64,000 nt of DNA. It comes from an uncultured Eubacteriales bacterium (GTDB taxonomy: Bacteria > Bacillota > Clostridia > Oscillospirales > Acutalibacteraceae). The position numbers and the translations under genes are program-made. Each line of letters starts with the position of its first letter. Within the stretch, counting starts at the first letter, position 1. Under the pieces are notes generated by a model. That model was given only the letters and a program-made list of their open reading frames with translations. It was not told the DNA's origin and searched no databases. Where the stretch lies: positions 810,227 to 874,226 of the forward strand of contig CAKSAP010000001.1 in assembly GCA_934436505.1 (NCBI GenBank). The letters run 5' to 3'. This document shows, one piece after another, positions 25,203-32,613 of this stretch.

Positions 25203-26336
25203 TTACTTTTTAACGGTAACGATTGTCGGAACCTTGCTCGGTGCACCGTCTGCACTCCAAGTCATTGTACCTGTTGTTCCTGCAAATTCCATACCGCCTG
25301 TAAGAACAGCCGCAACCTTGTCGCAAAGCTCGGAAGCTGAAATGTTAGCGTCTGTAATGTTTGCTTTAAGCATAGCGTTGTAAATTACATAGATAGCGTC
25401 ATATGCGTCAGCTGCGAACTGGTCGGGAGCCTTGTTGTACTTAGCCTTGTAGCTTGCAACAAACTTAGAAACATTTTCGTTTGTGCTCTCAACGTCAAAG
25501 GGAGTGATGTACTTGATTTCATTTGTAACTGAAGAGTCAATCTGACCTGCAACACCGTCAAGACCGTCGCAGCCGAAGATGAGTGCGTTTACGCCCTTAG
25601 CCGAGCAAGCACGAGCAACAAGTCCTGCCTCTGTATAATAGAAGGGAGTGAAGATTACGTCGCAATCCTTGAGAGCCTCAACCTGTGTTGAGAAGTCCTT
25701 TTTGTTCTCTGCGTCAAAGGTCTTTGTTGTAAAGGAAACGCCGAGCTTATCCATCTCAGCCTTGAATGCTTCGTAAACACCTGTTGAATATGTATCCGAG
25801 GTATCATAGATGCAGCCGATATTCTTCATCTTGTAGTCGTTTACAAGTGTGTCAGCCGCAAGCACGCCCTGGTCGGGGTCGCCGAAGCAAACACGGAAGC
25901 CGTTCTTTCTGCCTTCGATTACGGAAGCTGCGGAAGCAGAGGGAGTGATGAAGAACAAATTGTCCTCAACAGCCTTTGCCGCAAAAGCCTCACAAGAGCC
26001 TGTTGTAGTTGAGCCGATTGAAATCTGCATACCTGCGTCCATCAACTGGTCGTATGCGGTTGCAGTCTCGGCAGCCAAAGCTTTATCATCTTTCATAATA
26101 AATTCAAGCTGAATTCCGTTCATACCGCCTGCTGCGTTGATTTCGTCAATAGCAAGCTGTGCGCCCTGCTGTACCGAAATGCCGTATGAAGAAGCATCAC
26201 CGGTTAAGGGGCCTGTTCCGCCGACAACGATTTTGTCGCCTGTAGTTTTGCCTGTGTTACCGCCGCAAGCAGCAAAACAAGTAACAACTATTGCGAGTGT
26301 CAATAATACGCCGATTACTTTTTTGAAGTTTTTCAT
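25203..26336 (-). CDS. livJ: Branched-chain amino acid ABC transporter substrate-binding lipoprotein
   Basis: The protein has 377 residues from the ATG at 26336, preceded by AGAGGTTACACAA. A lipoprotein signal ends with the lipobox FAAC (Cys at about 24), then GGNTGKTTG. The mature part is a type I periplasmic binding fold with VGGTGPLTGDASSYG and QQGAQLAIDEINAAGGMNG, the family signature. It captures Leu/Ile/Val outside the membrane. It is first in the operon behind a consensus promoter. Confidence 0.93.
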   Translation of the reverse strand: MKNFKKVIGVLLTLAIVVTCFAACGGNTGKTTGDKIVVGGTGPLTGDASSYGISVQQGAQLAIDEINAAGGMNGIQLEFIMKDDKALAAETATAYDQLMDAGMQISIGSTTTGSCEAFAAKAVEDNLFFITPSASAASVIEGRKNGFRVCFGDPDQGVLAADTLVNDYKMKNIGCIYDTSDTYSTGVYEAFKAEMDKLGVSFTTKTFDAENKKDFSTQVEALKDCDVIFTPFYYTEAGLVARACSAKGVNALIFGCDGLDGVAGQIDSSVTNEIKYITPFDVESTNENVSKFVASYKAKYNKAPDQFAADAYDAIYVIYNAMLKANITDANISASELCDKVAAVLTGGMEFAGTTGTMTWSADGAPSKVPTIVTVKK

Positions 26337-26444
26337 TTGTGTAACCTCTTTTTCTAAAAATTTATTTTTCAGCATAACACTGCAAAATACTCATAATATC
26401 AATGCGGAAAGCATTAAAAATGCCTTTCCTTAAATATTAAATAG

Positions 26445-26473
26445 ATTATAAAAACTCATATTAAATTTGTCAA
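26445..26473 (-). promoter_or_regulatory. Promoter of the liv operon
   Basis: On the minus strand TTGACA (26473-26468) and TATAAT (26450-26445) are exactly 17 bp apart, both at consensus. Confidence 0.85.
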
Positions 26474-26800
26474 ATTATTTTTTTCAATTTTTCATTGTTT
26501 TTTAACAATTTGTTCATATTGTCAAAATAGACGATAAACAAAGGTGGAATATTGTTAAATGTAGTATTGATTTTTTATAAGGTTTTTTGCTAAAATATCA
26601 TTGTACGCGCTCGAAGAAGGTTGAAAAGCGTTGGTATAAGGCAAAATAAGAGGCTTCATTCACACCGCCACAAAAGAATTTATATGTATATAGCATATTG
26701 TAAAAAAGATAAAAGCATATTTCAAGACGGCGGTATGCATAATGCATTATGTGATTTCGACTTGATTTGTGATTATATAAAGAAAAAAGTAATTTAAGCC
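26474..26800. other. AT-rich intergenic region between liv operon and tRNA genes
   Basis: I see no believable gene here. Open frames on the minus strand lack ribosome binding sites and family resemblance. Confidence 0.5.
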
Positions 26801-26829
26801 TTGACAAATTGCCTCAACACATATATAAT
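26801..26829 (+). promoter_or_regulatory. Promoter of the tRNA cluster
   Basis: TTGACA (26801-26806) and TATAAT (26824-26829) are 17 bp apart, full consensus, 20 bp before the first tRNA. Confidence 0.85.
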
Positions 26830-26848
26830 ATTCAAGCATTCGAAAAAT

Positions 26849-26925
26849 GCGCTGATAGCTCAGCTGGATAGAGCATCTGCCTTCTAAGCAGAGGGTCGGG
26901 GGTTCGAGTCCCTCTCAGCGCGCCA
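26849..26925 (+). tRNA. tRNA-Arg (anticodon TCT)
   Basis: The acceptor stem GCGCTGA pairs with TCAGCGC, the D-loop has AGCTCAGCTGGATAGAGC and the anticodon loop is CTTCTAA. The T arm has GGTTCGAGTC, and CCA is encoded. It is the first of three tRNAs behind one promoter. Confidence 0.95.
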
Positions 26926-26934
26926 ATGCTGTAT

Positions 26935-27012
26935 GGTGGGTATAGCGTAGTTGGTTAACGCGTCAGTTTGTGGCACTGAAGACCGTCGGTTCGAATCCGA
27001 CTATCCACCCCA
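26935..27012 (+). tRNA. tRNA-His (anticodon GTG)
   Basis: The anticodon loop TTGTGGC gives GTG. The extra G at -1 faces discriminator C, typical of tRNA-His. The T arm is GGTTCGAATCC and CCA is encoded. Confidence 0.95.
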
Positions 27013-27157
27013 CTGATTTAACTCCGCCTGTCAATAAGATTTGGCGGAGTTTTCACTATCAAATACCTTTTCGGAATATTTGAATGTTTTATGATATTAA
27101 ATTGTTTTATAATATTTGAATGTTTTGGAATATTAAAATAGATAATAAACTTAATAT

Positions 27158-27232
27158 TGGGGTGTCGTCAAGCGGTAAGACACAGCACTTTGACTGCTGC
27201 ATTCGTAGGTTCGAATCCTGCCACCCCAGCCA
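27158..27232 (+). tRNA. tRNA-Gln (anticodon TTG)
   Basis: The acceptor TGGGGTG pairs with CACCCCA, the anticodon loop is CTTTGAC, the T arm GGTTCGAATCC, and CCA is encoded. It lies 145 bp after tRNA-His and ends directly before a terminator. Confidence 0.95.
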
Positions 27233-27233
27233 G

Positions 27234-27266
27234 AAAAAAGCACTTGCTATTGCAAGTGCTTTTTTC
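27234..27266 (+). terminator. Terminator of the tRNA cluster
   Basis: The stem AGCACTTGC/GCAAGTGCT (27239-27247 with 27252-27260), with flanking A and T runs, is a strong intrinsic terminator. Confidence 0.9.
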
Positions 27267-27267
27267 A

Positions 27268-27440
27268 GTTCTATTCGCCTTGCGGCGAGTTCTATTGCTA
27301 CGCAGTGATATACGGCTTTCAGCCGAGTGATATTGCCTTGCGGCAGTTGAAGAGGCGAATAGAATATCACTGCGACGAAGTCGCAATATCACTTTTGCCA
27401 CAGGCAAAAATATCACGCCGAACGAAGTGAGGTATATCAT
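27268..27440. repeat. Array of small hairpins nested in a larger inverted repeat
   Basis: Short stem-loops such as TCGCC/GGCGA (27275-27288), TGCGAC/GTCGCA (27371-27385) and TTTTGCC/GGCAAAA (27393-27409) are separated by ATATCAC or GTGATAT linkers. CTATTCGCCT (27271-27280) is complementary to AGGCGAATAG (27352-27361), so the first 90 bp can fold as one structure. It looks like a non-autonomous palindromic repeat. Confidence 0.75.
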
Positions 27441-27449
27441 TAAAAAATA

Positions 27450-27845
27450 ATGAAAATGCGGTTGTCCTGTGTTTCATCAAATTTGAAAGCATTTGCGACC
27501 GTAGGGACAGGGCTTGCCCCTGTCCGCAATTTATATCAAATTCAATTTGTGCTTCCGCCCCATCTTTGAGGGGGCTGTCATTTTTTCGCAGAAAAAAAGA
27601 CTGGGGGAGTTTTTATAATTGAAATAACCTTTATAACTCCCTCAGTTTCGCTACGCTCAACAGCTCCCTCGTCAGAGGGAGTCTAAATATGCGGTTGTCC
27701 GTTGATTTGATTTTATATGAAATTTGTTACGGACAGGGGCAAGCCCTGTCCCTACGGTATGATATATAATTCACTCCGTGCGAAGCACCCACTTCTTTTC
27801 AATTTTAACTCTTCACTTTTCTCTCTTCTCTGCCGTAAGGCTCGC
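27450..27845. repeat. Palindromic intergenic repeat cluster 3
   Basis: It includes ATGCGGTTGTCC at 27458 and 27690, the hairpin GGACAGG/CCTGTCC around 27506-27528 with its mirror near 27732-27754, and CTCCCTCGTCAGAGGGAG at 27663. These share modules with the clusters near 9470 and 17640. The ending AACTCTTCACTTTTCTC (about 27807) also matches the end of cluster 2 near 17935. No gene is supported. Confidence 0.75.
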
Positions 27846-27862
27846 CACCGTCCTACGCCAAA

Positions 27863-27893
27863 CAAAAAGGCTTCCTGATAAAAGGAAGCCTTT
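27863..27893 (-). terminator. Terminator of the amidohydrolase gene
   Basis: On the minus strand the 10-bp stem AAAGGCTTCC/GGAAGCCTTT (27893-27884 with 27876-27867) is followed by a T run. Confidence 0.8.
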
Positions 27894-27936
27894 CCAATTT
27901 CACAAAACAATGCGATTGCCGTTAAATGCGATTATA

Positions 27937-29217
27937 TCAATTATAATACTTATCCAATTCCTCGTCGCACTTGGGATATTTCTTGATTTTCGGATTGAGG
28001 AAAATTTTACCTCTTGCAACTACGGCATAGGGCTGTGAAAGTGCTCTGAAATCGTCAAGCGGATTTGAACTTGAAATAAGAATATCCGCACATTTTCCCT
28101 CTTCGATACTGCCCGTAACATCTCCGAGACCGATAATTTCAGCGTTTTGAAGCGTTGCCGTGTAAAGTGCAAACTCGGGGCTTACACCGACATTTTTTTC
28201 GAAGTAGTGAAGCTCTCTCCACATATTGTAATGCGTGGTGTACGGACAGCCTGTATCCGTGCCGAGGCCTACTTTTACGCCGTTTTCAAGAGCCGTTTTT
28301 GCACCCTTGACCATATTGTTGAAAACAACGTTTGAGTTGTACTGAACAACCTCGCTTATTCCGAGGGTTTCACGCTCGAATTTCGCCATCGGCAAAGCAG
28401 GGGAGAGCGTGCAAATCAAAACTGCGTCGTGCGCCTTGAACGTGTCAATTTCAGCCTGAGTAAGAGTTGAGCCGTGCTCGATTGAGTCAACGCCGTTGCC
28501 GACAGCCGTTCTTACGCCCTCGGGACTTTGAACGTGAGCCGCAACCTTTAAGCCGTGCTCGTGTGCTCTGTCACAGCAAGCCTTTATCATATCGCCCTTC
28601 ATCATAAGCACGCCCGGCTCGCCCTTGACCTTAGCGTCCATAACGCCGCCCGTAACCATAAGCTTGATAAGATCCGACTTCTTAGCGATAAGCTCGTCAA
28701 CCATTTTAACAGCTTCCTCGGGAGTATCGGCAGACCTTGCAACAGAGCCGACCATATGACCGTTCGTTACGCCGATTGCAAAGTTTGAGGCGAGAATACG
28801 GGGACCGTCAAGCTGACCTGCGTTTATTTTGTCACGGAGCTTTGAGTCAATATCGTCAAGTCCGCCGACTGTTCTGATAGTCGTAACACCCGACATAAGA
28901 CCCTGCATTGCGTAGCCGTGGCACATATTGAGGGTGAATTTTCTCATAAATGCGGAGGAAAGAGCAAGCTTCGAAAGAAAATCAGCCTTTAACGGCTTCT
29001 TCTGCGGCTTGCCGCCTGCGGGGAGATGCACATGGAGGTTGATAAGACCGGGCATAAGATATTTGCCGGTTAAATCGATAATCTTATCCTCTTTTTTCTG
29101 TTCGATTTTACCGATTTCTACGATTTTACCGTTCTCGATTGCAACGTCGATATTTTCCCTTACAGCCATATCCCTTGTTCCGTCAAGCAATGTGCAGTTT
29201 TTGAAAATTGTCCTCAT
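27937..29217 (-). CDS. Metal-dependent amidohydrolase (imidazolonepropionase/prolidase-like)
   Basis: The protein has 426 residues from the ATG at 29217, preceded by TAGGTGATTTT; the frame is open further but without a site. It has an N-terminal beta sandwich and the metal-binding LHVHLP after DLTGKYLMPGLIN. VTTIRTVGG and IKLMVTGGVM follow, with His ligands in AAHVQSPEGVR and SIEHGSTL and the late Asp in GLGTDTGCP. This matches the amidohydrolase superfamily members that hydrolyse peptide-like or N-acyl substrates. The substrate is unknown. It stands alone with its own terminator. Confidence 0.88.
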   Translation of the reverse strand: MRTIFKNCTLLDGTRDMAVRENIDVAIENGKIVEIGKIEQKKEDKIIDLTGKYLMPGLINLHVHLPAGGKPQKKPLKADFLSKLALSSAFMRKFTLNMCHGYAMQGLMSGVTTIRTVGGLDDIDSKLRDKINAGQLDGPRILASNFAIGVTNGHMVGSVARSADTPEEAVKMVDELIAKKSDLIKLMVTGGVMDAKVKGEPGVLMMKGDMIKACCDRAHEHGLKVAAHVQSPEGVRTAVGNGVDSIEHGSTLTQAEIDTFKAHDAVLICTLSPALPMAKFERETLGISEVVQYNSNVVFNNMVKGAKTALENGVKVGLGTDTGCPYTTHYNMWRELHYFEKNVGVSPEFALYTATLQNAEIIGLGDVTGSIEEGKCADILISSSNPLDDFRALSQPYAVVARGKIFLNPKIKKYPKCDEELDKYYN

Positions 29218-29390
29218 AAAATCACCTACTGTTATCAATATAATATAGTATAATTGTAACACACATTGCACGGTAAAGGCAATAAATATAAGGCGGTTTG
29301 GATAATATGGGACACACCTTGAATTTGTGTCGATTATAGACCCTGTAAACGGACTGAAATAAAATGTTATAGAATATTATTTTGTTTTTA

Positions 29391-29419
29391 TTGACTAAAT
29401 GTGCAAATAAATGTAAAAT
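29391..29419 (+). promoter_or_regulatory. Promoter of the zinc-ribbon/HTH/kinase module
   Basis: TTGACT (29391-29396) and TAAAAT (29414-29419) are 17 bp apart, 31 bp before the first gene. Confidence 0.7.
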
Positions 29420-29449
29420 TATAGTGATGTTTGTTTTGGAGAGGATAAT

Positions 29450-31000
29450 ATGTCAAAGTTCTGTCCCAAGTGCAATTCAGAGTTGCCGGAGGAGAGTTCT
29501 TTTTGTTTGAACTGCTTTTCTTACATAGGGGAAATTCGCCAGGAGCAGGCTGCGGCTGAAGCTCCGAAAAAGGAAAAAATCAGGCAAAAAAATCATATTA
29601 ATAATAAGGCTGTCAATATTACGGGCGCTGTTTTGGCAACGCTTGCGATTTTGACGGTCTCGGCGTCTTTTATAAACGGGGCGACGGTAAATAAGAACGA
29701 TGTAGGCGAAACTATGCTTGTCCCCGTTACCGAGCCGGGCGGAGAGCCTGTTACCGACGAGAACGGAGAAGAGCTTTATGAGGCTGTTACGGTTGAATCG
29801 GAAAAGCAGGGCGGAAAGGGCTTTTTCGGAAAGCTCTTTGATGCGATTGAAAATAAAAACGAGGACAAGCCTTTTGAAAATCCCGTTTTATCGAACGAGA
29901 CTTCGGCAGAGCGTGGCAACGCTTCGGAGGATAAAAGCAACGAGGCTCAAGAGCCTGCTTTAAGCACGGGCAACGGCTCTGGCAGTAATGACAAGGCTGA
30001 CAATGCCTCGCCTGCATCGGAAAGCAAATTCGAATGGGATATATATAATGAAAAAGCACGGCTTGTAAAATATACGGGCAATGCTTCGACTGTGGTTGTG
30101 CCTGCAACGCACGACGGCAGGGACGTGGGATATATCGGCGAAAAGGCATTTTCGGATAATTCAAGCATTAAAAAGATAGTTTTTGAGAGCGCACAGACGC
30201 CCTTGACAATACAAAGGGACGCAAGCAGACCGAAGGTAATGTTTAACAATCTTCCCAATTTGACGTCGATTGTTTTTCCGAGCAAAACCGTTACGCTGGC
30301 ATCGCCTGTCGGAAGCTGTTATTTTTCAAGCATATTCAATAACTGTCCGTCGCTTGAAAGCGTTACGTTTCAGAGCAACACCGACGGCAACGGATATTGC
30401 TATTCCGAGGACGGAGTTGTTTTCGTTAAGAACTATTCAAACCGATATTTAATTTTCTATCCGTTTGCAAAGAAAACGGCAACCTACAAATTGCCTGAAG
30501 AGTGCGTGGGATTAAGTCCCAAAGCCATATGCAACAATCCGTATATAAGCGAGTTTATCGGCTCAAAGCAATACGGCTCGGCTTTTGAGTGCTCCGAGTA
30601 CAATTTTGACAGCTGCACGGCGTTAAAGAATATTACCGTGCCGTCCGACAGCACGTCAAAGAGCTATTACAGCGTTAACGGCGTTCTTTATATGGATAAG
30701 GCTACCGTTTCCGACGTGTACGGGTATGACAGGGTAAATATGAGTAAAATCGTTTATCCTGCGGGCAAGACGGAGCAAAGCTTTACCTTTGCTTCGGATA
30801 AAAAGATATACTTTGAGGAAACATCCTTTTGCTCGAACAAGCATATAAAAACCGTATATATGCCCGAGGGCTCAAGGGTCAGCTCAAATTGGAGCAGGGG
30901 AACGGGAATAACCTCCGTTTACTTAAAGGACTGCGACGATTCAAGAAGAATAAGCGTTAATCCCAACTTCAGCGGAATAAGCTTGGGATATTATCAATAA
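29450..31000 (+). CDS. Zinc-ribbon membrane protein with BspA-like leucine-rich-repeat ectodomain
   Basis: The protein has 516 residues. A zinc ribbon (C5, C8, C19, C22; CPKCNSELPEESSFCLNC) is followed by one membrane helix (about 54-76). A low-complexity Ser/Glu/Asn linker (about 80-190) then leads to repeats of the BspA/LRR_5 type such as IGEKAFSDNSSIKKIVF and FNNLPNLTSIVFPS. The zinc ribbon would be cytosolic and the repeats outside. It is followed 12 bp later by the HTH gene and then the kinase gene. Such proteins may sense the exterior; the ligand is unknown. Confidence 0.75.
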   Translation: MSKFCPKCNSELPEESSFCLNCFSYIGEIRQEQAAAEAPKKEKIRQKNHINNKAVNITGAVLATLAILTVSASFINGATVNKNDVGETMLVPVTEPGGEPVTDENGEELYEAVTVESEKQGGKGFFGKLFDAIENKNEDKPFENPVLSNETSAERGNASEDKSNEAQEPALSTGNGSGSNDKADNASPASESKFEWDIYNEKARLVKYTGNASTVVVPATHDGRDVGYIGEKAFSDNSSIKKIVFESAQTPLTIQRDASRPKVMFNNLPNLTSIVFPSKTVTLASPVGSCYFSSIFNNCPSLESVTFQSNTDGNGYCYSEDGVVFVKNYSNRYLIFYPFAKKTATYKLPEECVGLSPKAICNNPYISEFIGSKQYGSAFECSEYNFDSCTALKNITVPSDSTSKSYYSVNGVLYMDKATVSDVYGYDRVNMSKIVYPAGKTEQSFTFASDKKIYFEETSFCSNKHIKTVYMPEGSRVSSNWSRGTGITSVYLKDCDDSRRISVNPNFSGISLGYYQ

Positions 31001-31012
31001 GGGGGAACTGCA

Positions 31013-31459
31013 ATGCCGGTTATGGAGGCGGAAAACAATAAAACCACGCAGGAGCTTTTGAAGCAGCTGTCAGACAAGGAAACCGATTTTGCCGAGTTTG
31101 TCAGCAGGGCGGAAAACAGCTTTATCAAAAAGGACTTAAACGACACTTGGCAAAAGCTTATCGAAAAGAGCAAGCTTTCAAAGTCTGATATAATCAACAA
31201 ATCTGACATCGGCTACACATATTTTTATGATATATTAAGAGGCGAGAAGTGTCCGTCAAGGGACAAGATAGTTCGCCTTATCCTTGCAATGCAGCTTGAG
31301 CTTGACGATTGTCAAAAGGCACTTGAGCTTTATAATTGGGCGCCTCTCTATGCAAAGGATAAGCGTGACAGCGCAATGATATATGCCATTAACAATAAGC
31401 TTTCGGTTTGGTCGCTTGACGAGCTGCTTGCCGACAATGAATTGGAAATGCTGAAATGA
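31013..31459 (+). CDS. Helix-turn-helix protein
   Basis: The protein has 148 residues. The central segment LIEKSKLSKSDIINKSDIGY, followed by TYFYDILRGEKCPSRDKIVRL, is an XRE-like helix-turn-helix, with LAMQLELDDCQKAL after it. A GGGGG site precedes the ATG. Its stop overlaps the kinase start (ATGA at 31456-31459), which means translational coupling and suggests that the two products act together. It may be a kinase substrate or transcription partner. Confidence 0.75.
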   Translation: MPVMEAENNKTTQELLKQLSDKETDFAEFVSRAENSFIKKDLNDTWQKLIEKSKLSKSDIINKSDIGYTYFYDILRGEKCPSRDKIVRLILAMQLELDDCQKALELYNWAPLYAKDKRDSAMIYAINNKLSVWSLDELLADNELEMLK

Positions 31460-32187
31460 GTATAAAGGAAGAATATATAAAGAAAACGCTCGAAGCGGAT
31501 TATGAAAAGGTCTGCGAGCTGCGTAAAACACAGCGGAACACGGTAGTCTCATACAGGCACTCAAAAAGCGGAAAAATGCTTTTGGTTATTTCTATGCCTG
31601 AGCAGAACGACGGAGTTTTCAAGGCTCTCAAGGGCGAAAAGCACAATAATCTTCCGATGATTTACGACGTTTGCTGCGGAGAAAATGAAATGCTTGTGCT
31701 TGAGGAGTTTATCGAAGGCGAAAATTTGGCAAGCGTTATTTCAAAAGAGGAATTATCGAAAAAAAGAGCTGTTAAATATTGCCTTGACGTGTGCGAGGCG
31801 TTGAAGCATTTACATTCAAAGAGGATAATCCACAGGGATATAAAGCCGCTTAACGTTATGATTGACGAAAATGATAATGCGGTGCTTATCGATATGCAGT
31901 CGTCGAGGCTTATGTCGGACGAAAAGAACAGGGACACGCAGTATCTCGGTACGGTAGGCTACGCAGCACCCGAGCAGTACGGCATTTTTCAATCGATGCC
32001 TGCGACGGATATTTATGCTTTGGGCGTTATGTTCAACGAGCTTTTGATAGGTAAGCATCCGTCCGTTGAAATTCCAAAGGGACGGTTTGGAAAAATTGTG
32101 GGAAAATGCACAAATATTAACATTCCGAAGCGGTATCAAAGCGTTGAAGCGTTGCAGAGGGATTTGAAAAAATTATATACCACATAA
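31456..32187 (+). CDS. Atypical serine/threonine protein kinase
   Basis: The protein has 243 residues, essentially one kinase domain with no membrane helix or PASTA repeats. It has HRDIKPLN (D128, N133), the metal-binding Asp in LIDMQSSR where DFG becomes DMQ, and GTVGYAAPEQYG as activation and APE segment. The beta-3 position expected to hold the ATP-binding Lys reads LLVISMP, with no Lys, and the glycine loop is poor. Catalysis may be weak or use another residue. It overlaps the HTH gene by four bases and ends the module; no clear terminator follows. Confidence 0.82.
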   Translation: MSIKEEYIKKTLEADYEKVCELRKTQRNTVVSYRHSKSGKMLLVISMPEQNDGVFKALKGEKHNNLPMIYDVCCGENEMLVLEEFIEGENLASVISKEELSKKRAVKYCLDVCEALKHLHSKRIIHRDIKPLNVMIDENDNAVLIDMQSSRLMSDEKNRDTQYLGTVGYAAPEQYGIFQSMPATDIYALGVMFNELLIGKHPSVEIPKGRFGKIVGKCTNINIPKRYQSVEALQRDLKKLYTT

Positions 32188-32287
32188 CGAATAAATATAT
32201 TATTAGTTATATTGCCAATTTTAAGGCATTTCAAAACGTATCAATCAACTATTTTATATAAAAAACGACATTTATATAAAATAGTGT

Positions 32288-32316
32288 TTGACATTGAGAA
32301 AAAAAGTGACTAAAAT
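32288..32316 (+). promoter_or_regulatory. Promoter of the ilv-leu operon
   Basis: TTGACA (32288-32293) and TAAAAT (32311-32316) are 17 bp apart and drive the T-box leader. Confidence 0.8.
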
Positions 32317-32329
32317 ATATTAAAAAGTA

Positions 32330-32598
32330 ATGATGCGGAGGAGTAAATTCCGAATTCGCCTTCAGAGAATTGCCGGTCGGTGCAAGGCATAGGAGAATGG
32401 TATTGAAACGATCACCGCTGAACTGTTGCTGTGATGGATCTTGTCGGTCAGTAGCTGCAATCGGGTGCTCCCGTTACAGAGTTGACGAAAAAACGTTGAG
32501 TGCTTTTCTTAAAGAAAAGAAAAAGAGTGGTACCACGGGGAATTCTTTTATCGAAGTTCTTCGCCTCTTTAAGCCGAAGGCTTAAAGGGGCGTTTTGT
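32330..32598 (+). promoter_or_regulatory. T-box riboswitch leader with apparent Ile (AUC) specifier
   Basis: Stem I contains the AGTA-box region (GGAGGAGTAA near 32339) and AGAGAATTG (32364). The specifier side reads GAAACGATCACCGCTGAAC, giving ATC at 32411-32413. The T-box sequence AGAGTGGTACCACGGGG lies at 32524-32540. The terminator stem GCCTCTTTAAGCC (32563-32575) pairs with 32579-32591 and is followed by TTTTGTT. Uncharged tRNA-Ile would pair with AUC and the T-box bulge and favour readthrough into ilvB. Confidence 0.88.
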
Positions 32599-32613
32599 TA
32601 TATTGGAGGAATT

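Noticed and set aside
27268..27440. Possible CRISPR array
   Set aside because: Linkers are short and palindromic, spacing is irregular, stems differ, and no cas genes are present.
32500..32613. N-terminal extension of ilvB into the leader
   Set aside because: It would overlap the T-box antiterminator and terminator; the ATG at 32614 has a good AGGA site.
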